This document shows, piece by piece, positions 55,412 to 63,747 of a DNA stretch of 64,000 nt (position 1 is the first letter of the stretch; each line of letters starts with the position of its first letter). The position numbers and the translations under genes are program-made. A model generated the notes under the pieces. It was given only the letters and a program-made list of their open reading frames with translations, was not told the DNA's origin and did no database searches. This DNA is from Flavobacteriales bacterium (GTDB lineage: Bacteria; Bacteroidota; Bacteroidia; Flavobacteriales; UBA7312): contig JADHMO010000002.1 of assembly GCA_016779995.1 (NCBI GenBank), forward strand, positions 62,001 to 126,000, in the 5' to 3' direction.

Positions 55412-57523
55412 ATGATAAGAATAGCAAAACATTATAATTTGATAATTATTATAATGGCATTCTTATGTTTCAGTCAAATTAAAGGACAAAACCTTATCCC
55501 CAATCCTAGCTTTGAAGAATTTGACACTTCCTTTGTCCTTCCTGGTCCTTATTATTTAAATCAATCCTTTGGAATATATGATGATTGGAAAAGTATCAAT
55601 ACTGCCGACTTCTACTATACCGAAAACTATTGGATTTTCGATAATATGTCTCCTTCTCTATTTGACAGTCTGACTACTTTTATCTATGTTGGAGCGGACT
55701 CTTGCTTTTTATGTGTACCACAAAATAATTTTGGATACAGAACAGCAAGAACAGGCAACGGATATACAGGCATAAGAGCATATAGTGGCGCATATGGACA
55801 TAATTATAAAGAGTATATCAAAGTAGAGTTTACAGAACCACTTATTCAAGACAAACTTTATCATCTTTCATTTTACGTTTGTCCATCAGCACAAAATCCT
55901 TTTTTTTTGAACTCACTAGGTGCTTTTGTTAGCGATGTTGAGTTATACAATTATCTTTCCTCAAGTGTTTCTGCTCAAATATTAACCAATCAGACTCTTT
56001 CAAATACCTCAGAATGGGTAGAAGTAAAAGGAGTTTTTAGAGCAAATGGTGGAGAAAGTTATATTACCATTGGTAATTTTGATACTGATACAGTATTCGA
56101 TGACCCTTTCTTTAATGTACCACTCAGTTGTTTATACTACTTTCTTGAAGATGTTTCAGTATATCCATATTCCAACCTACAAGACACAAGTATATGTCAA
56201 GGAGATACTATTATCCTTAAACCTTTGCGACAAGAAAACGCCAATTGTTTGTGGCAAGATGGCTCAACAGATAGTATTTTTTACGCTTATGAAGAGGGAA
56301 CTTATTGGATGAAGCAAAGCTATTACATAGCAGAAACCTCAACCATGGCGTACCACTATGACACCATCATTGTAAATTATAAACAAGTTGATAGCTTATT
56401 GACTACTAATTTAGGTAATGATACTAGCATTTGCACTGGTGAAACTATAACCCTAAACACAACAAATACGGATGTAAATTATTTATGGAGTAATGGTAGT
56501 AATGGGAATCAACTCACAACTGGACAAGCTGGGGTTATCTGGTTAAAAGAATTCAACGAATGTTTATCCACTAGTGACACGATACATTTAAATCTAATTG
56601 CACCGCTAACTCTTGACTTAGGTTCAGACACTAGCTTTTGTAGTGGAGATACGATGGTCATAATACCAACAATTAATACCGATGAAATTCAATACTTATG
56701 GCACAATGGCTCTGTTTCTGAAACATTTACAGCCAGTGAAGAAGGTATGTATTGGCTACAAATAAAAAACCACTGTGAAGTTATAGCTGATACTATTCAG
56801 ATAAATCATTTTGATTCGATATATGTTGACTTGGGTCAAGACACTACTATCTGTTTTAATACGTCACATACCTTGAGAGTGATTAGTCCTAATGTAAATA
56901 TTCTTTGGAGTGATGGCAGTAAAGGAAGCAGTCTAGATGTCAACGAAGCAGGCTTATATCATGTAAGGATAAGCAACCAATGTAAAATTCTTAGAGATAG
57001 TATTGAAATTAGTGTATATCCTCGCTTACAATTAAACTTAGGAGAAGACATCGAATTATGCGAAGATGATACCATAGGCTTTGAGGTTCATTTTGATGTT
57101 AGTAATGAAAATGCAAAATATTTGTGGCAAGATGGCAACAACAAAGCTAACTACACCATTAACAAACTCGGCAATTATTGGGTAGAAGTATCTTCATCGT
57201 GCGAAAAATTGAAAGATGACTTAATCGTTAAATACTTTTGCCGTTGTGAACTTTTCTTTCCCAATTGTTTTACTCCAAATCAAGATGAAATAAATGACCG
57301 TTTTCTTAGCCTACAAAATTGTGACTATTTAAACTATCACCTTCAAATTTTTGATAGATGGGGCGAACGCATTTATGAAACTTTCGATAATAAAATTGGT
57401 TGGGATGGAAAATATAAAGGTCAAATTTGCCCTATTGGAGTATATTCATACAAAGTCAACTATCAATTTCTAGAAAGTAATGTAATAGGACGAAAAACAG
57501 GCAACTTTATTTTGGCAAAATAA
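55412..57523 (+). CDS. Large T9SS cargo with type B (CHU_C) sorting domain, copy 2
   Basis: A 703-residue paralogue of the preceding gene. It has a signal peptide (MIRIAKHYNLIIIIMAFLC), an NLIPNPSFEEFD domain start, a GGESYITIGNF segment, about five repeats opening LGNDTSICTGETI, LGSDTSFCSGDTM, LGQDTTICFNTS and LGEDIELCEDDT, and the CHU_C end (about 610-703: FPNCFTPNQDEINDRF, LQIFDRWGERIYETF, GWDGKYKGQICPIGVYSYKVNY). The two tandem genes are probably co-transcribed. Its stop lies next to the stop of tyrS on the other strand. Probable surface-exposed adhesin or matrix protein. Confidence 0.85.
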   Translation: MIRIAKHYNLIIIIMAFLCFSQIKGQNLIPNPSFEEFDTSFVLPGPYYLNQSFGIYDDWKSINTADFYYTENYWIFDNMSPSLFDSLTTFIYVGADSCFLCVPQNNFGYRTARTGNGYTGIRAYSGAYGHNYKEYIKVEFTEPLIQDKLYHLSFYVCPSAQNPFFLNSLGAFVSDVELYNYLSSSVSAQILTNQTLSNTSEWVEVKGVFRANGGESYITIGNFDTDTVFDDPFFNVPLSCLYYFLEDVSVYPYSNLQDTSICQGDTIILKPLRQENANCLWQDGSTDSIFYAYEEGTYWMKQSYYIAETSTMAYHYDTIIVNYKQVDSLLTTNLGNDTSICTGETITLNTTNTDVNYLWSNGSNGNQLTTGQAGVIWLKEFNECLSTSDTIHLNLIAPLTLDLGSDTSFCSGDTMVIIPTINTDEIQYLWHNGSVSETFTASEEGMYWLQIKNHCEVIADTIQINHFDSIYVDLGQDTTICFNTSHTLRVISPNVNILWSDGSKGSSLDVNEAGLYHVRISNQCKILRDSIEISVYPRLQLNLGEDIELCEDDTIGFEVHFDVSNENAKYLWQDGNNKANYTINKLGNYWVEVSSSCEKLKDDLIVKYFCRCELFFPNCFTPNQDEINDRFLSLQNCDYLNYHLQIFDRWGERIYETFDNKIGWDGKYKGQICPIGVYSYKVNYQFLESNVIGRKTGNFILAK

Positions 57524-58792
57524 TTATGCCACACTTATTAAATAGTAATTCTTTTTTCCTTTTTGAATAAGTAAATACTTATTTGAAATCAATTCGTCTG
57601 AAGATAGTTGCTTATCAGCAGAAATTTTTGTTTTATTGATACTGACAGCACTACTCTGAATCATTCTTCTAGCTTCTCCTTTAGAGGCAAACACTTGAGT
57701 TTTTTCAGCCAAAAAGTCAAAAATATCGGTTTCTAAATCCGAGGCACTGACTTCAAATTGTGGGACACCATCAAAAACAGAAAGAAATGTATCTTCATCT
57801 AAAGACATTAAATCTTCAGAAGTAGATTTACCAAATAAAATATTGGAAGCTGTAACTGCTGCTTTTAAATCATCTTCTGAATGCACACGTTTAGTAATGT
57901 CTTCAGCTAAGGTTTTTTGGAGTAATCTTTGGTGTGGTGCTTCATCGTGCTGTTGTTCAAGCTGCTCTATTTCTTCTTTTGTCATTAGCGTAAAAATACG
58001 AATGTAGTTTTTAACATCTTCATCAGAAGAATTTAACCAAAATTGGTAAAACTTATAAGGCGATGTTAGTCGTTTATCTAGCCATACATTTCCTTCTTCA
58101 GTCTTTCCAAATTTTCCCCCATCAGCTTTTTTTAATAGTGGCGTAGTAACAGCAAAGGCTTCGCCACCATCTTTTCGTCTTATGAACTCTGTTCCCGTAG
58201 TGATGTTGCCCCACTGGTCTGAACCCCCTAATTGTATTTTACAATTTTTATTTTTGAATAACCAATAAAAGTCATAGCCTTGAACCAATTGATAACTAAA
58301 TTCGGTAAAGCTCATACCCGTTTCCAGACGAGATTTTACGGAATCTTTAGCTAGCATATAGTTGATAGAGATATGCTTACCAGCTTCTCTTATAAAGTCT
58401 AAAAAACTAAAGTCTTTAAACCAATCGTAATTATTGACGATTTCAGCAGAATTTTCACCACAATCGAAGTCCAAAAATCGTTCCATTTGTTTCTGAACAG
58501 ATGTTAAATTATGTTGTAAAACTTCTTCTGAAAGCATATTTCTTTCCTTTGACTTACCTGAGGGGTCACCAACCATACCCGTTGCTCCTCCCATCAATGC
58601 TATGGGCTTATGACCACAACGTTGAAGATGAACCAAAATCATAATCTGAACTAATGAACCAATGTGTAAAGAGTCTGCGGTAGGGTCAAAACCAATATAA
58701 GCAGTTGTCATTTCTTTTTGTAATTGCTCCTCAGTACCCGGCATGATATCATGAATCATACCTCTCCATTTTAATTCTTCTACAAAGTTCAT
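57524..58792 (-). CDS. tyrS: Tyrosyl-tRNA synthetase
   Basis: Class I aminoacyl-tRNA synthetase (422 residues). It has [13 protein letters not shown] with the HIGH-type HIGS at 43-46, [31 protein letters not shown] and [11 protein letters not shown] (the KMSKS-equivalent KFGKT). A C-terminal S4-like RNA-binding domain is present (about 355-422). A minus-strand TATATTTG box (58812-58819) gives a leader of about 20 bases. No T-box or tyrosine-responsive leader was seen. Confidence 0.97.
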   Translation of the reverse strand: MNFVEELKWRGMIHDIMPGTEEQLQKEMTTAYIGFDPTADSLHIGSLVQIMILVHLQRCGHKPIALMGGATGMVGDPSGKSKERNMLSEEVLQHNLTSVQKQMERFLDFDCGENSAEIVNNYDWFKDFSFLDFIREAGKHISINYMLAKDSVKSRLETGMSFTEFSYQLVQGYDFYWLFKNKNCKIQLGGSDQWGNITTGTEFIRRKDGGEAFAVTTPLLKKADGGKFGKTEEGNVWLDKRLTSPYKFYQFWLNSSDEDVKNYIRIFTLMTKEEIEQLEQQHDEAPHQRLLQKTLAEDITKRVHSEDDLKAAVTASNILFGKSTSEDLMSLDEDTFLSVFDGVPQFEVSASDLETDIFDFLAEKTQVFASKGEARRMIQSSAVSINKTKISADKQLSSDELISNKYLLIQKGKKNYYLISVA

Positions 58793-58811
58793 TTTTGTTA
58801 TTTCTTTAAGG

Positions 58812-58819
58812 CAAATATA
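58812..58819 (-). promoter_or_regulatory. -7 box for tyrS
   Basis: Minus-strand TATATTTG, exact TAnnTTTG, 20 bases before ATG 58792. Confidence 0.5.
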
Positions 58820-58852
58820 AATATATGTAAAACAATGGGGCTATTTTTTGTC

Positions 58853-58860
58853 TACCTTTG
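58853..58860 (+). promoter_or_regulatory. -7 box six bases before the SDR gene
   Basis: TACCTTTG, exact TAnnTTTG, ends six bases before ATG 58867, predicting a leaderless mRNA. It supports ATG 58867 over TTG 58858, which lies inside the box region. Confidence 0.55.
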
Positions 58861-58866
58861 TTCTCG

Positions 58867-59877
58867 ATGATATTTTTAACAGGTGGAACGGGTTTAGTTG
58901 GGGCACATATACTCCTAAAATTGACCGAAAATGGGCAAAAAGTCAAGGCTTTGAAAAGAAAAGAAAGTTCCTTAACTGTCATTGAAAATATCTTTTCTCA
59001 TTACAATAAAGTAGATTTATTACAATCCATAGAATGGATAGATGGCGATTTATTGGACCTATTTTCCTTAGAAGAAGGTATAAAAGATTGTCAAACAGTC
59101 ATACATTGTGCGGCTATTGTTTCATTCAACCCAAAAGATTTTGAAAAAATGATGAGTCAAAATGTGGAGGGCACTGCAAATATTGTTAATCTATGCCTAG
59201 AACATAACATCCAAAAGTTAGGCTATATCAGTTCTATTGCTACTCTAGGCAGTGTCGAAGAAAATAAAGTTAGAACAGAAGATGATTATTGGAAAGAAAG
59301 TAAATCAAATACACAATACGCCATAAGCAAATATTTGTCTGAGCAAGAGGTTTGGCGTGGTATAGAAGAAGGATTGAATTCAGTTATTGTCAATCCATCG
59401 GTCATTTTAGGACCTGGAGACTGGACAAAAGGAAGCTCTCAAATGTTTGAAAAAGTATGGAGTGGTTTAAAATTTTATAGCACCGGAAGTACTGGTTATG
59501 TCGATGTTTTAGATGTGGCTGAATGCCTAATTAAATTGTTAAATAGCGATATCAAAAACGAACGATTCATAATTAATGCTGGACAGATGAAGTATAGGGA
59601 AGTTTTCGATACAATAGCAGAAACCCTTAATAAACCAAAACCCCATATTAAAGTTACACCTTTTTTAAAGGAAGTCGCTTGGCGAGTAGAATGGCTGAAG
59701 TCTATAATTACCAACAAAAGTCCATTAGTCACTAAAGAAACAGCAAATACGGCTATGAAAAACAAAAGTTTTTCAAACCAAAAAATTGTAGATGCCTTGG
59801 ATTATGAATTCATCCCTATCGAAGATAGTATCAAGCGATATAGTCAATGGTTTTTAGAAGAACACACTAATTCTTAG
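58867..59877 (+). CDS. NAD-dependent epimerase/dehydratase (extended SDR)
   Basis: A 336-residue extended short-chain dehydrogenase. It starts MIFLTGGTGLVGAHILLKL with the TGGxGxxG dinucleotide-binding loop, has VIHCAAIVSF, and the catalytic YAISKYLSE (YxxxK) preceded by a serine strand (LGYISSIATLG). The substrate is unknown; similar Bacteroidota proteins lie between tyrS and DUF4296/pyrC genes. The start is chosen at ATG 58867 because of the promoter box before it. Its end overlaps the DUF4296 gene by 11 bases. Confidence 0.9.
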   Translation: MIFLTGGTGLVGAHILLKLTENGQKVKALKRKESSLTVIENIFSHYNKVDLLQSIEWIDGDLLDLFSLEEGIKDCQTVIHCAAIVSFNPKDFEKMMSQNVEGTANIVNLCLEHNIQKLGYISSIATLGSVEENKVRTEDDYWKESKSNTQYAISKYLSEQEVWRGIEEGLNSVIVNPSVILGPGDWTKGSSQMFEKVWSGLKFYSTGSTGYVDVLDVAECLIKLLNSDIKNERFIINAGQMKYREVFDTIAETLNKPKPHIKVTPFLKEVAWRVEWLKSIITNKSPLVTKETANTAMKNKSFSNQKIVDALDYEFIPIEDSIKRYSQWFLEEHTNS

Positions 59878-60211
59878 ATTTCTCCTCTAAAAGTTGTAAT
59901 TCTTGTAATACCTTGTCAAAAATCACTAACAATTCTTCGTTGGCATGGGTGGTATAATAATTCCAACTCTTATCAAATTCATCTTTAGAATAACCTAAAG
60001 AAAGGTAACAGTCTGACATTAATGAATCTATATGAAATTTTGAAAAATCACCTTGATATTGAAAGGTGTTTAACTCCGATACAATAAGTTGCCTTTGGGT
60101 TAAAATTGTAACCATATCATCAGAAGATATGACGTCTGTTCTTTTTAGATTTGAACCGCCAGAACAGGATTGAATTACCACAATAAAAATTATTAACAAG
60201 GTATTTTTCAT
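59867..60211 (-). CDS. DUF4296 lipoprotein
   Basis: A 114-residue lipoprotein: signal peptide MKNTLLIIFIVVIQS, then lipidated Cys16 (QSCSGGS). The mature part is helical, with SDDMVTILTQRQLI, FHIDSLMSDCYLSLGYSKDEFDKSWNYY and a charged tail. The pattern of a Met-rich first helix followed by FDxSWxYY is typical of DUF4296, common in Bacteroidota and of unknown function. A TACCTTTG box ends four bases before ATG 60211, so its mRNA is probably leaderless. It overlaps the SDR gene tail to tail. Confidence 0.85.
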   Translation of the reverse strand: MKNTLLIIFIVVIQSCSGGSNLKRTDVISSDDMVTILTQRQLIVSELNTFQYQGDFSKFHIDSLMSDCYLSLGYSKDEFDKSWNYYTTHANEELLVIFDKVLQELQLLEEKSKN

Positions 60212-60215
60212 TTTT

Positions 60216-60223
60216 CAAAGGTA
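60216..60223 (-). promoter_or_regulatory. -7 box four bases before the DUF4296 gene
   Basis: Minus-strand TACCTTTG, exact TAnnTTTG, four bases from ATG 60211. Confidence 0.5.
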
Positions 60224-60251
60224 ATGAAGTAATTTGATACGCTAATAAGAG

Positions 60252-60259
60252 TATATTTG
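60252..60259 (+). promoter_or_regulatory. -7 box for the small acidic lipoprotein
   Basis: TATATTTG, exact TAnnTTTG, 30 bases before ATG 60290; an A-rich leader follows. Confidence 0.5.
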
Positions 60260-60289
60260 TAAATTATTTAATTAAAAAAAACACACACA

Positions 60290-60481
60290 ATGAAAAATTT
60301 AGTTTATGTTTCGGCAATTGCTTTTATGGGCTTAGTAGCTTGTGGTGCTCCTGCTGACCAAAAAGAAGCTGCTACTGAAGAAGTTGTTGACACTATGGAA
60401 GTTAGCGTAGAAACAGTAGAAATGGACTCTACTGCTTCTGAAATGGACTCTACTGCTACCGAAGAGGAAGTGACTGAGTAA
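60290..60481 (+). CDS. Small acidic lipoprotein (63 aa)
   Basis: A 63-residue lipoprotein with signal MKNLVYVSAIAFMGLVA and lipidated Cys18 (CGAPADQ). The mature 45 residues are very acidic and rich in Glu, Thr, Ser and Ala, with two repeats of EMDSTAS/EMDSTAT (DNA repeat at 60419-60460). It has its own promoter box and a strong terminator, so it is a separate, probably well-expressed, transcription unit. No function is known; similar short acidic lipoproteins are frequent in Bacteroidota. Confidence 0.8.
   Translation: MKNLVYVSAIAFMGLVACGAPADQKEAATEEVVDTMEVSVETVEMDSTASEMDSTATEEEVTE
60419..60460 (+). repeat. Two tandem copies of a 21-base coding repeat
   Basis: Two in-frame copies (60419-60439 and 60440-60460) identical except in the last three bases, encoding EMDSTAS and EMDSTAT. 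Multiple of three, so copy number changes would alter length, not frame. Confidence 0.85.
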
Positions 60482-60502
60482 TCCGTTTCACACCAAAAAA
60501 TT

Positions 60503-60522
60503 AAAGGGGCTTAGGCCCCTTT
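60503..60522. terminator. Bidirectional terminator between the lipoprotein and pyrC
   Basis: Stem AGGGGC / GCCCCT with loop TTAG, flanked by A-run and T-run. It serves the lipoprotein on the plus strand and possibly pyrC on the minus strand. It is the only convergent junction here with a classic terminator. Confidence 0.92.
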
Positions 60523-60524
60523 TT

Positions 60525-61859
60525 TTATCTATCAAAAGTTAATCGATGACCCTTTTGGGATTCATCAAAAATTCCATTTTTATAAGCCAAATGACCATTA
60601 ACCAAAGTGTGTGTTACTTTTGACTGAAAGGTAATTCCCTCAAATGGAGACCAAGCGCATTTGTACAAAATATTATCTTTATTGACTTCCCAAGGGTTGT
60701 CAATTTCAAAAAGTACTAAATCTGCTGCATATCCCTCTCTGATAAATCCTCTGTTTTCAACTTGGAAACAAATAGCAGGGGCATGACACATTTTCTCGAC
60801 TATTTTCTCTAACCTTATTTTACCTTGATGATAAAGCTCTAGCATCACCACTAAGGCATGTTGTACAAGAGGGCCGCCAGAGGGAGCGTTGAAGTAAGTA
60901 TTGTTCTTTTCTTCCAAAGTATGAGGGGCGTGATCAGTAGCTATTACATCAATCCTATCATCCAACAAGGCTTGAAAAACAGCCTCTTTATCAGCTTTAC
61001 TCTTTACCGCAGGATTCCACTTTATAAGAGTTCCTTTATCAGCATATTGGCTGTCATCAAACCATAAATGATGGATGCACGCCTCAGCAGTTATCCGTTT
61101 TTCTTCTAATGGAATATCATTTCTAAACAATTCCATTTCTTTAGCAGTAGATAAGTGAAAAACATGTAATCTGGTATCGTGTTTTTTAGCTAATTCAATA
61201 GCCATTGATGAGGATTTATAACACGCTTCATCGCTTCTTATCTTTGGGTGCATTTCGATAGGCACATCTTCACCGTAAATGGATTTATAATGAGCTGTAT
61301 TCTGTTGTATCGTAGCTTCATCTTCGCAGTGTACAGCAATCAACATTTTTGATTTTTCAAAAATGTTTTCTAATACGCTTTTGTCATCAACGAGCATATT
61401 ACCTGTTGAAGAACCCATAAATATTTTGATTGCACCAACATTTTTTGGGTCTGTCTTTAGAACTTCTTCCAAATTATCATTAGAAGCTCCCATAAAAAAG
61501 GAGTAGTTAGCTAATGATACTTCTTTGGCTCTTTGGTATTTCTGCTCCAAAAGCTCCTGAGTAAGAGTTTGAGGTTTGGTGTTTGGCATTTCCATAAATG
61601 AAGTAATACCTCCTGCTACTGCAGCTTTGGACTCGGTATATAAGTCTGCTTTGTGAGTCAATCCAGGCTCTCTAAAGTGAACTTGGTCATCAATAATACC
61701 AGGTATTAAATACTTTCCTTCAGCATCAATATTTTCATCTGCTTGAACGTCTAATGAATGTCCAATTTGAGCAATTAAACCGTTTTGAATGAACACATCT
61801 GCAAGAAAAATTTTCCCTTCATTGATTATATGGGCATTGCGAATTAAAGTGCTATTCAT
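60525..61859 (-). CDS. pyrC: Dihydroorotase (class I type)
   Basis: Cyclises carbamoyl aspartate to dihydroorotate in pyrimidine synthesis. The 444-residue amidohydrolase has DDQVHFREPGLTHKADL near residue 57, where class I enzymes usually have DxHVHLREPG, so the first metal-binding His of the pair is Gln. Later ligands appear intact (VHCEDE, VFHLSTAKEM, ATDHAPHTLEEK). The DQVHFREPG form is usual in Bacteroidota. It overlaps the glycosyltransferase gene by eight bases and shares its transcript. Confidence 0.93.
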   Translation of the reverse strand: MNSTLIRNAHIINEGKIFLADVFIQNGLIAQIGHSLDVQADENIDAEGKYLIPGIIDDQVHFREPGLTHKADLYTESKAAVAGGITSFMEMPNTKPQTLTQELLEQKYQRAKEVSLANYSFFMGASNDNLEEVLKTDPKNVGAIKIFMGSSTGNMLVDDKSVLENIFEKSKMLIAVHCEDEATIQQNTAHYKSIYGEDVPIEMHPKIRSDEACYKSSSMAIELAKKHDTRLHVFHLSTAKEMELFRNDIPLEEKRITAEACIHHLWFDDSQYADKGTLIKWNPAVKSKADKEAVFQALLDDRIDVIATDHAPHTLEEKNNTYFNAPSGGPLVQHALVVMLELYHQGKIRLEKIVEKMCHAPAICFQVENRGFIREGYAADLVLFEIDNPWEVNKDNILYKCAWSPFEGITFQSKVTHTLVNGHLAYKNGIFDESQKGHRLTFDR

Positions 61860-62595
61860 ATAAAGGCTTTTGTTTGAATTTAGTAAATAGACTAGAAATT
61901 TTCATTTGAATAACACCAATAAATGCTTCAAAGAAAATTGAGGTATCCATTTTAGAATTACCTTCTTTTCTGTCGGTAAAAATCACCGGAACTTCAACAA
62001 TATCAAAATTAGACTTCCATGTCTTGAATTTCATTTCAATTTGAAAGGCATAACCTACGAATTTGATTTTATCGAGGTTTATGGTTTCTAAAACGTGGCG
62101 TCTGTAACAGATAAAACCTGCTGTTGAATCATTAATGGGAAGACCAGTTATAAACTTGACATATTTAGAAGCAAAAAATGACATTAACAATCGACTCATA
62201 GGCCAATTCACGATATTGACTCCGTTGGTGTAACGCGAACCTATAGCTAAGTCCTTGCCGTCATTTTTACAAGCGGAATATAATCGTAATAAATCGTCTG
62301 GGTCATGCGAAAAGTCAGCATCCATTTCAAATACAAAATCATAATCTCTATTCAACACCCATTTAAATCCGTGGATGTATGCTGTACCTAGCCCTAATTT
62401 ACCCTGACGTTCTTCAATAAAGAGTCCATTAAATTCCTGTTGTAGACCTTTAATAATATCTGCTGTACCATCAGGCGAACCATCGTCTATAATCAAAACG
62501 TCGAAAGGAAGACTTAGCGAAAAAACTTTTCGAATTATTCGTTCAATGTTTTCTTTCTCATTGTAGGTGGGTATTATGACTAAACTATCAGACAT
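61852..62595 (-). CDS. Polyprenol monophosphomannose synthase (GT2)
   Basis: A 247-residue GT2 glycosyltransferase of the dolichol-phosphate mannose synthase group. It has IPTYNEKENIERII, DDGSPDGTADIIKGL, FEMDADFSHDPDDLLRL (the DxD-like metal site) and ADSTAGF-type acceptor region (NDSTAGFICYRRHVL). No C-terminal transmembrane helices are present, as in the human/fission-yeast DPM1 type. It would transfer mannose from GDP-mannose to a polyprenyl phosphate for periplasmic glycosylation; GDP-mannose can come from ManC at the start of the window. It precedes and overlaps pyrC. Confidence 0.9.
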   Translation of the reverse strand: MSDSLVIIPTYNEKENIERIIRKVFSLSLPFDVLIIDDGSPDGTADIIKGLQQEFNGLFIEERQGKLGLGTAYIHGFKWVLNRDYDFVFEMDADFSHDPDDLLRLYSACKNDGKDLAIGSRYTNGVNIVNWPMSRLLMSFFASKYVKFITGLPINDSTAGFICYRRHVLETINLDKIKFVGYAFQIEMKFKTWKSNFDIVEVPVIFTDRKEGNSKMDTSIFFEAFIGVIQMKISSLFTKFKQKPLYE

Positions 62596-62739
62596 TGAGT
62601 GATTTCTATTTTGTAAATATATACAATTTGTAAGTTAAAATTTATTCAATGATAACGTAAAATTATAGTTCGCAATATGAAAAAAATGATAATTTTATAA
62701 TTGCATTGAATTTCTTCTTAAAATAATGGAAATTTAAAC

Positions 62740-62747
62740 TAAATTTG
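62740..62747 (+). promoter_or_regulatory. -7 box for the lamin-tail T9SS protein
   Basis: TAAATTTG, exact TAnnTTTG, 26 bases before ATG 62774. The rest of the 178-base gap (62596-62773) is AT-rich, with no other recognised feature. Confidence 0.5.
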
Positions 62748-62773
62748 AAGCACTTAACAAAATACCCACATTT

Positions 62774-63688
62774 ATGAAATCAATTTTATCTTTTATTTTA
62801 ACATTATCTTCTTTTAGCCTTATAGCACAAGATTGCTCTGAGCTTTTCTTTTCAGAATATGTTGAAGGAAGTTCTCAAAACAAAGCTCTTGAAGTCTACA
62901 ACCCTACAAGTCAAACTATTGATCTAAGTGCCTACGTTATTCATCGATATTCAAACGGAAATAGTAATCCTGAAGGTGATGGATTAACATTAAATGGAAG
63001 CTTAGAACCATATCAAACATTTATTGTAACTAATGGTGAAACCGTTGATGATGGATTTGGTTTAATTGATCCAGCACTTTATGATCTTGCAGATCAAGTT
63101 TGTCCTCCTGAATATCCAAATCCGTTATCCATGAATGGAAATGATGCTATAACTCTTTCAAAAAATGGTGCTATAGTTGATATTATCGGAAAACTTGGCG
63201 AAAACCCAGGTGGTGGTTGGACTGATGATGCTACTGCTGGATTTACTGATGCCAATGGTGGCGCATGGTGGACTAAAAACCATACGCTCGTAAGAAAAGC
63301 AAGTATTAAATTAGGTGTAACAACTAACCCCGTTCTATTTAACCCAACTGCTGAATGGGATTCATTATCCATTGACACATGGACAAACCTTGGCACTCAT
63401 GAATGTGATTGTTATTCTGGAAGTCCTTCTTCTATTGAAGACAAATCAACTTCTTTTGTTCTCTATCCTAATCCAGCGACAAACATGCAAACTATTAATG
63501 TAAGTGCTAACAAAGCCATTAAATCTTTTGAATTGATTAACGCTCTTGGACAAAAAGTTAATTTAAATTACACTCATTCAAATTCACAAGCTTATATCCA
63601 CACTCACAATATAAATAGTGGTATTTATAGTTTGACTATAATATTTGAAGACAATAGCATCAAGAATAGCTCAATTGTCATAAACTAA
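62774..63688 (+). CDS. Lamin-tail domain protein with type A T9SS sorting domain
   Basis: A 304-residue exported protein: signal peptide (MKSILSFILTLSSFSLIAQ), then a lamin-tail (LTD) domain (about 22-205) with LFFSEYVEGSSQNKALEVYNP, SAYVIHRYSNG and a GDAITLSKNGAIVDIIG-like strand. After a linker a type A sorting domain starts at FVLYPNPATN (about 228) and runs to IVIN at the end. The protein is expected to pass the outer membrane through the type IX system and be cleaved and anchored. Function is unknown; LTD domains often accompany nucleases or phosphatases, but no catalytic domain is visible here. Confidence 0.9.
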   Translation: MKSILSFILTLSSFSLIAQDCSELFFSEYVEGSSQNKALEVYNPTSQTIDLSAYVIHRYSNGNSNPEGDGLTLNGSLEPYQTFIVTNGETVDDGFGLIDPALYDLADQVCPPEYPNPLSMNGNDAITLSKNGAIVDIIGKLGENPGGGWTDDATAGFTDANGGAWWTKNHTLVRKASIKLGVTTNPVLFNPTAEWDSLSIDTWTNLGTHECDCYSGSPSSIEDKSTSFVLYPNPATNMQTINVSANKAIKSFELINALGQKVNLNYTHSNSQAYIHTHNINSGIYSLTIIFEDNSIKNSSIVIN

Positions 63689-63700
63689 AACTTCTAATTT

Positions 63701-63730
63701 AAAGTGCTGATAGAAATCTATCAGCACTTT
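63701..63730 (+). terminator. Rho-independent terminator after the LTD protein
   Basis: Long perfect stem AAAGTGCTGATAGA / TCTATCAGCACTTT with a 2-base centre, then a T-run. Confidence 0.92.
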
Positions 63731-63747
63731 TTTTTATTTATTATTCA

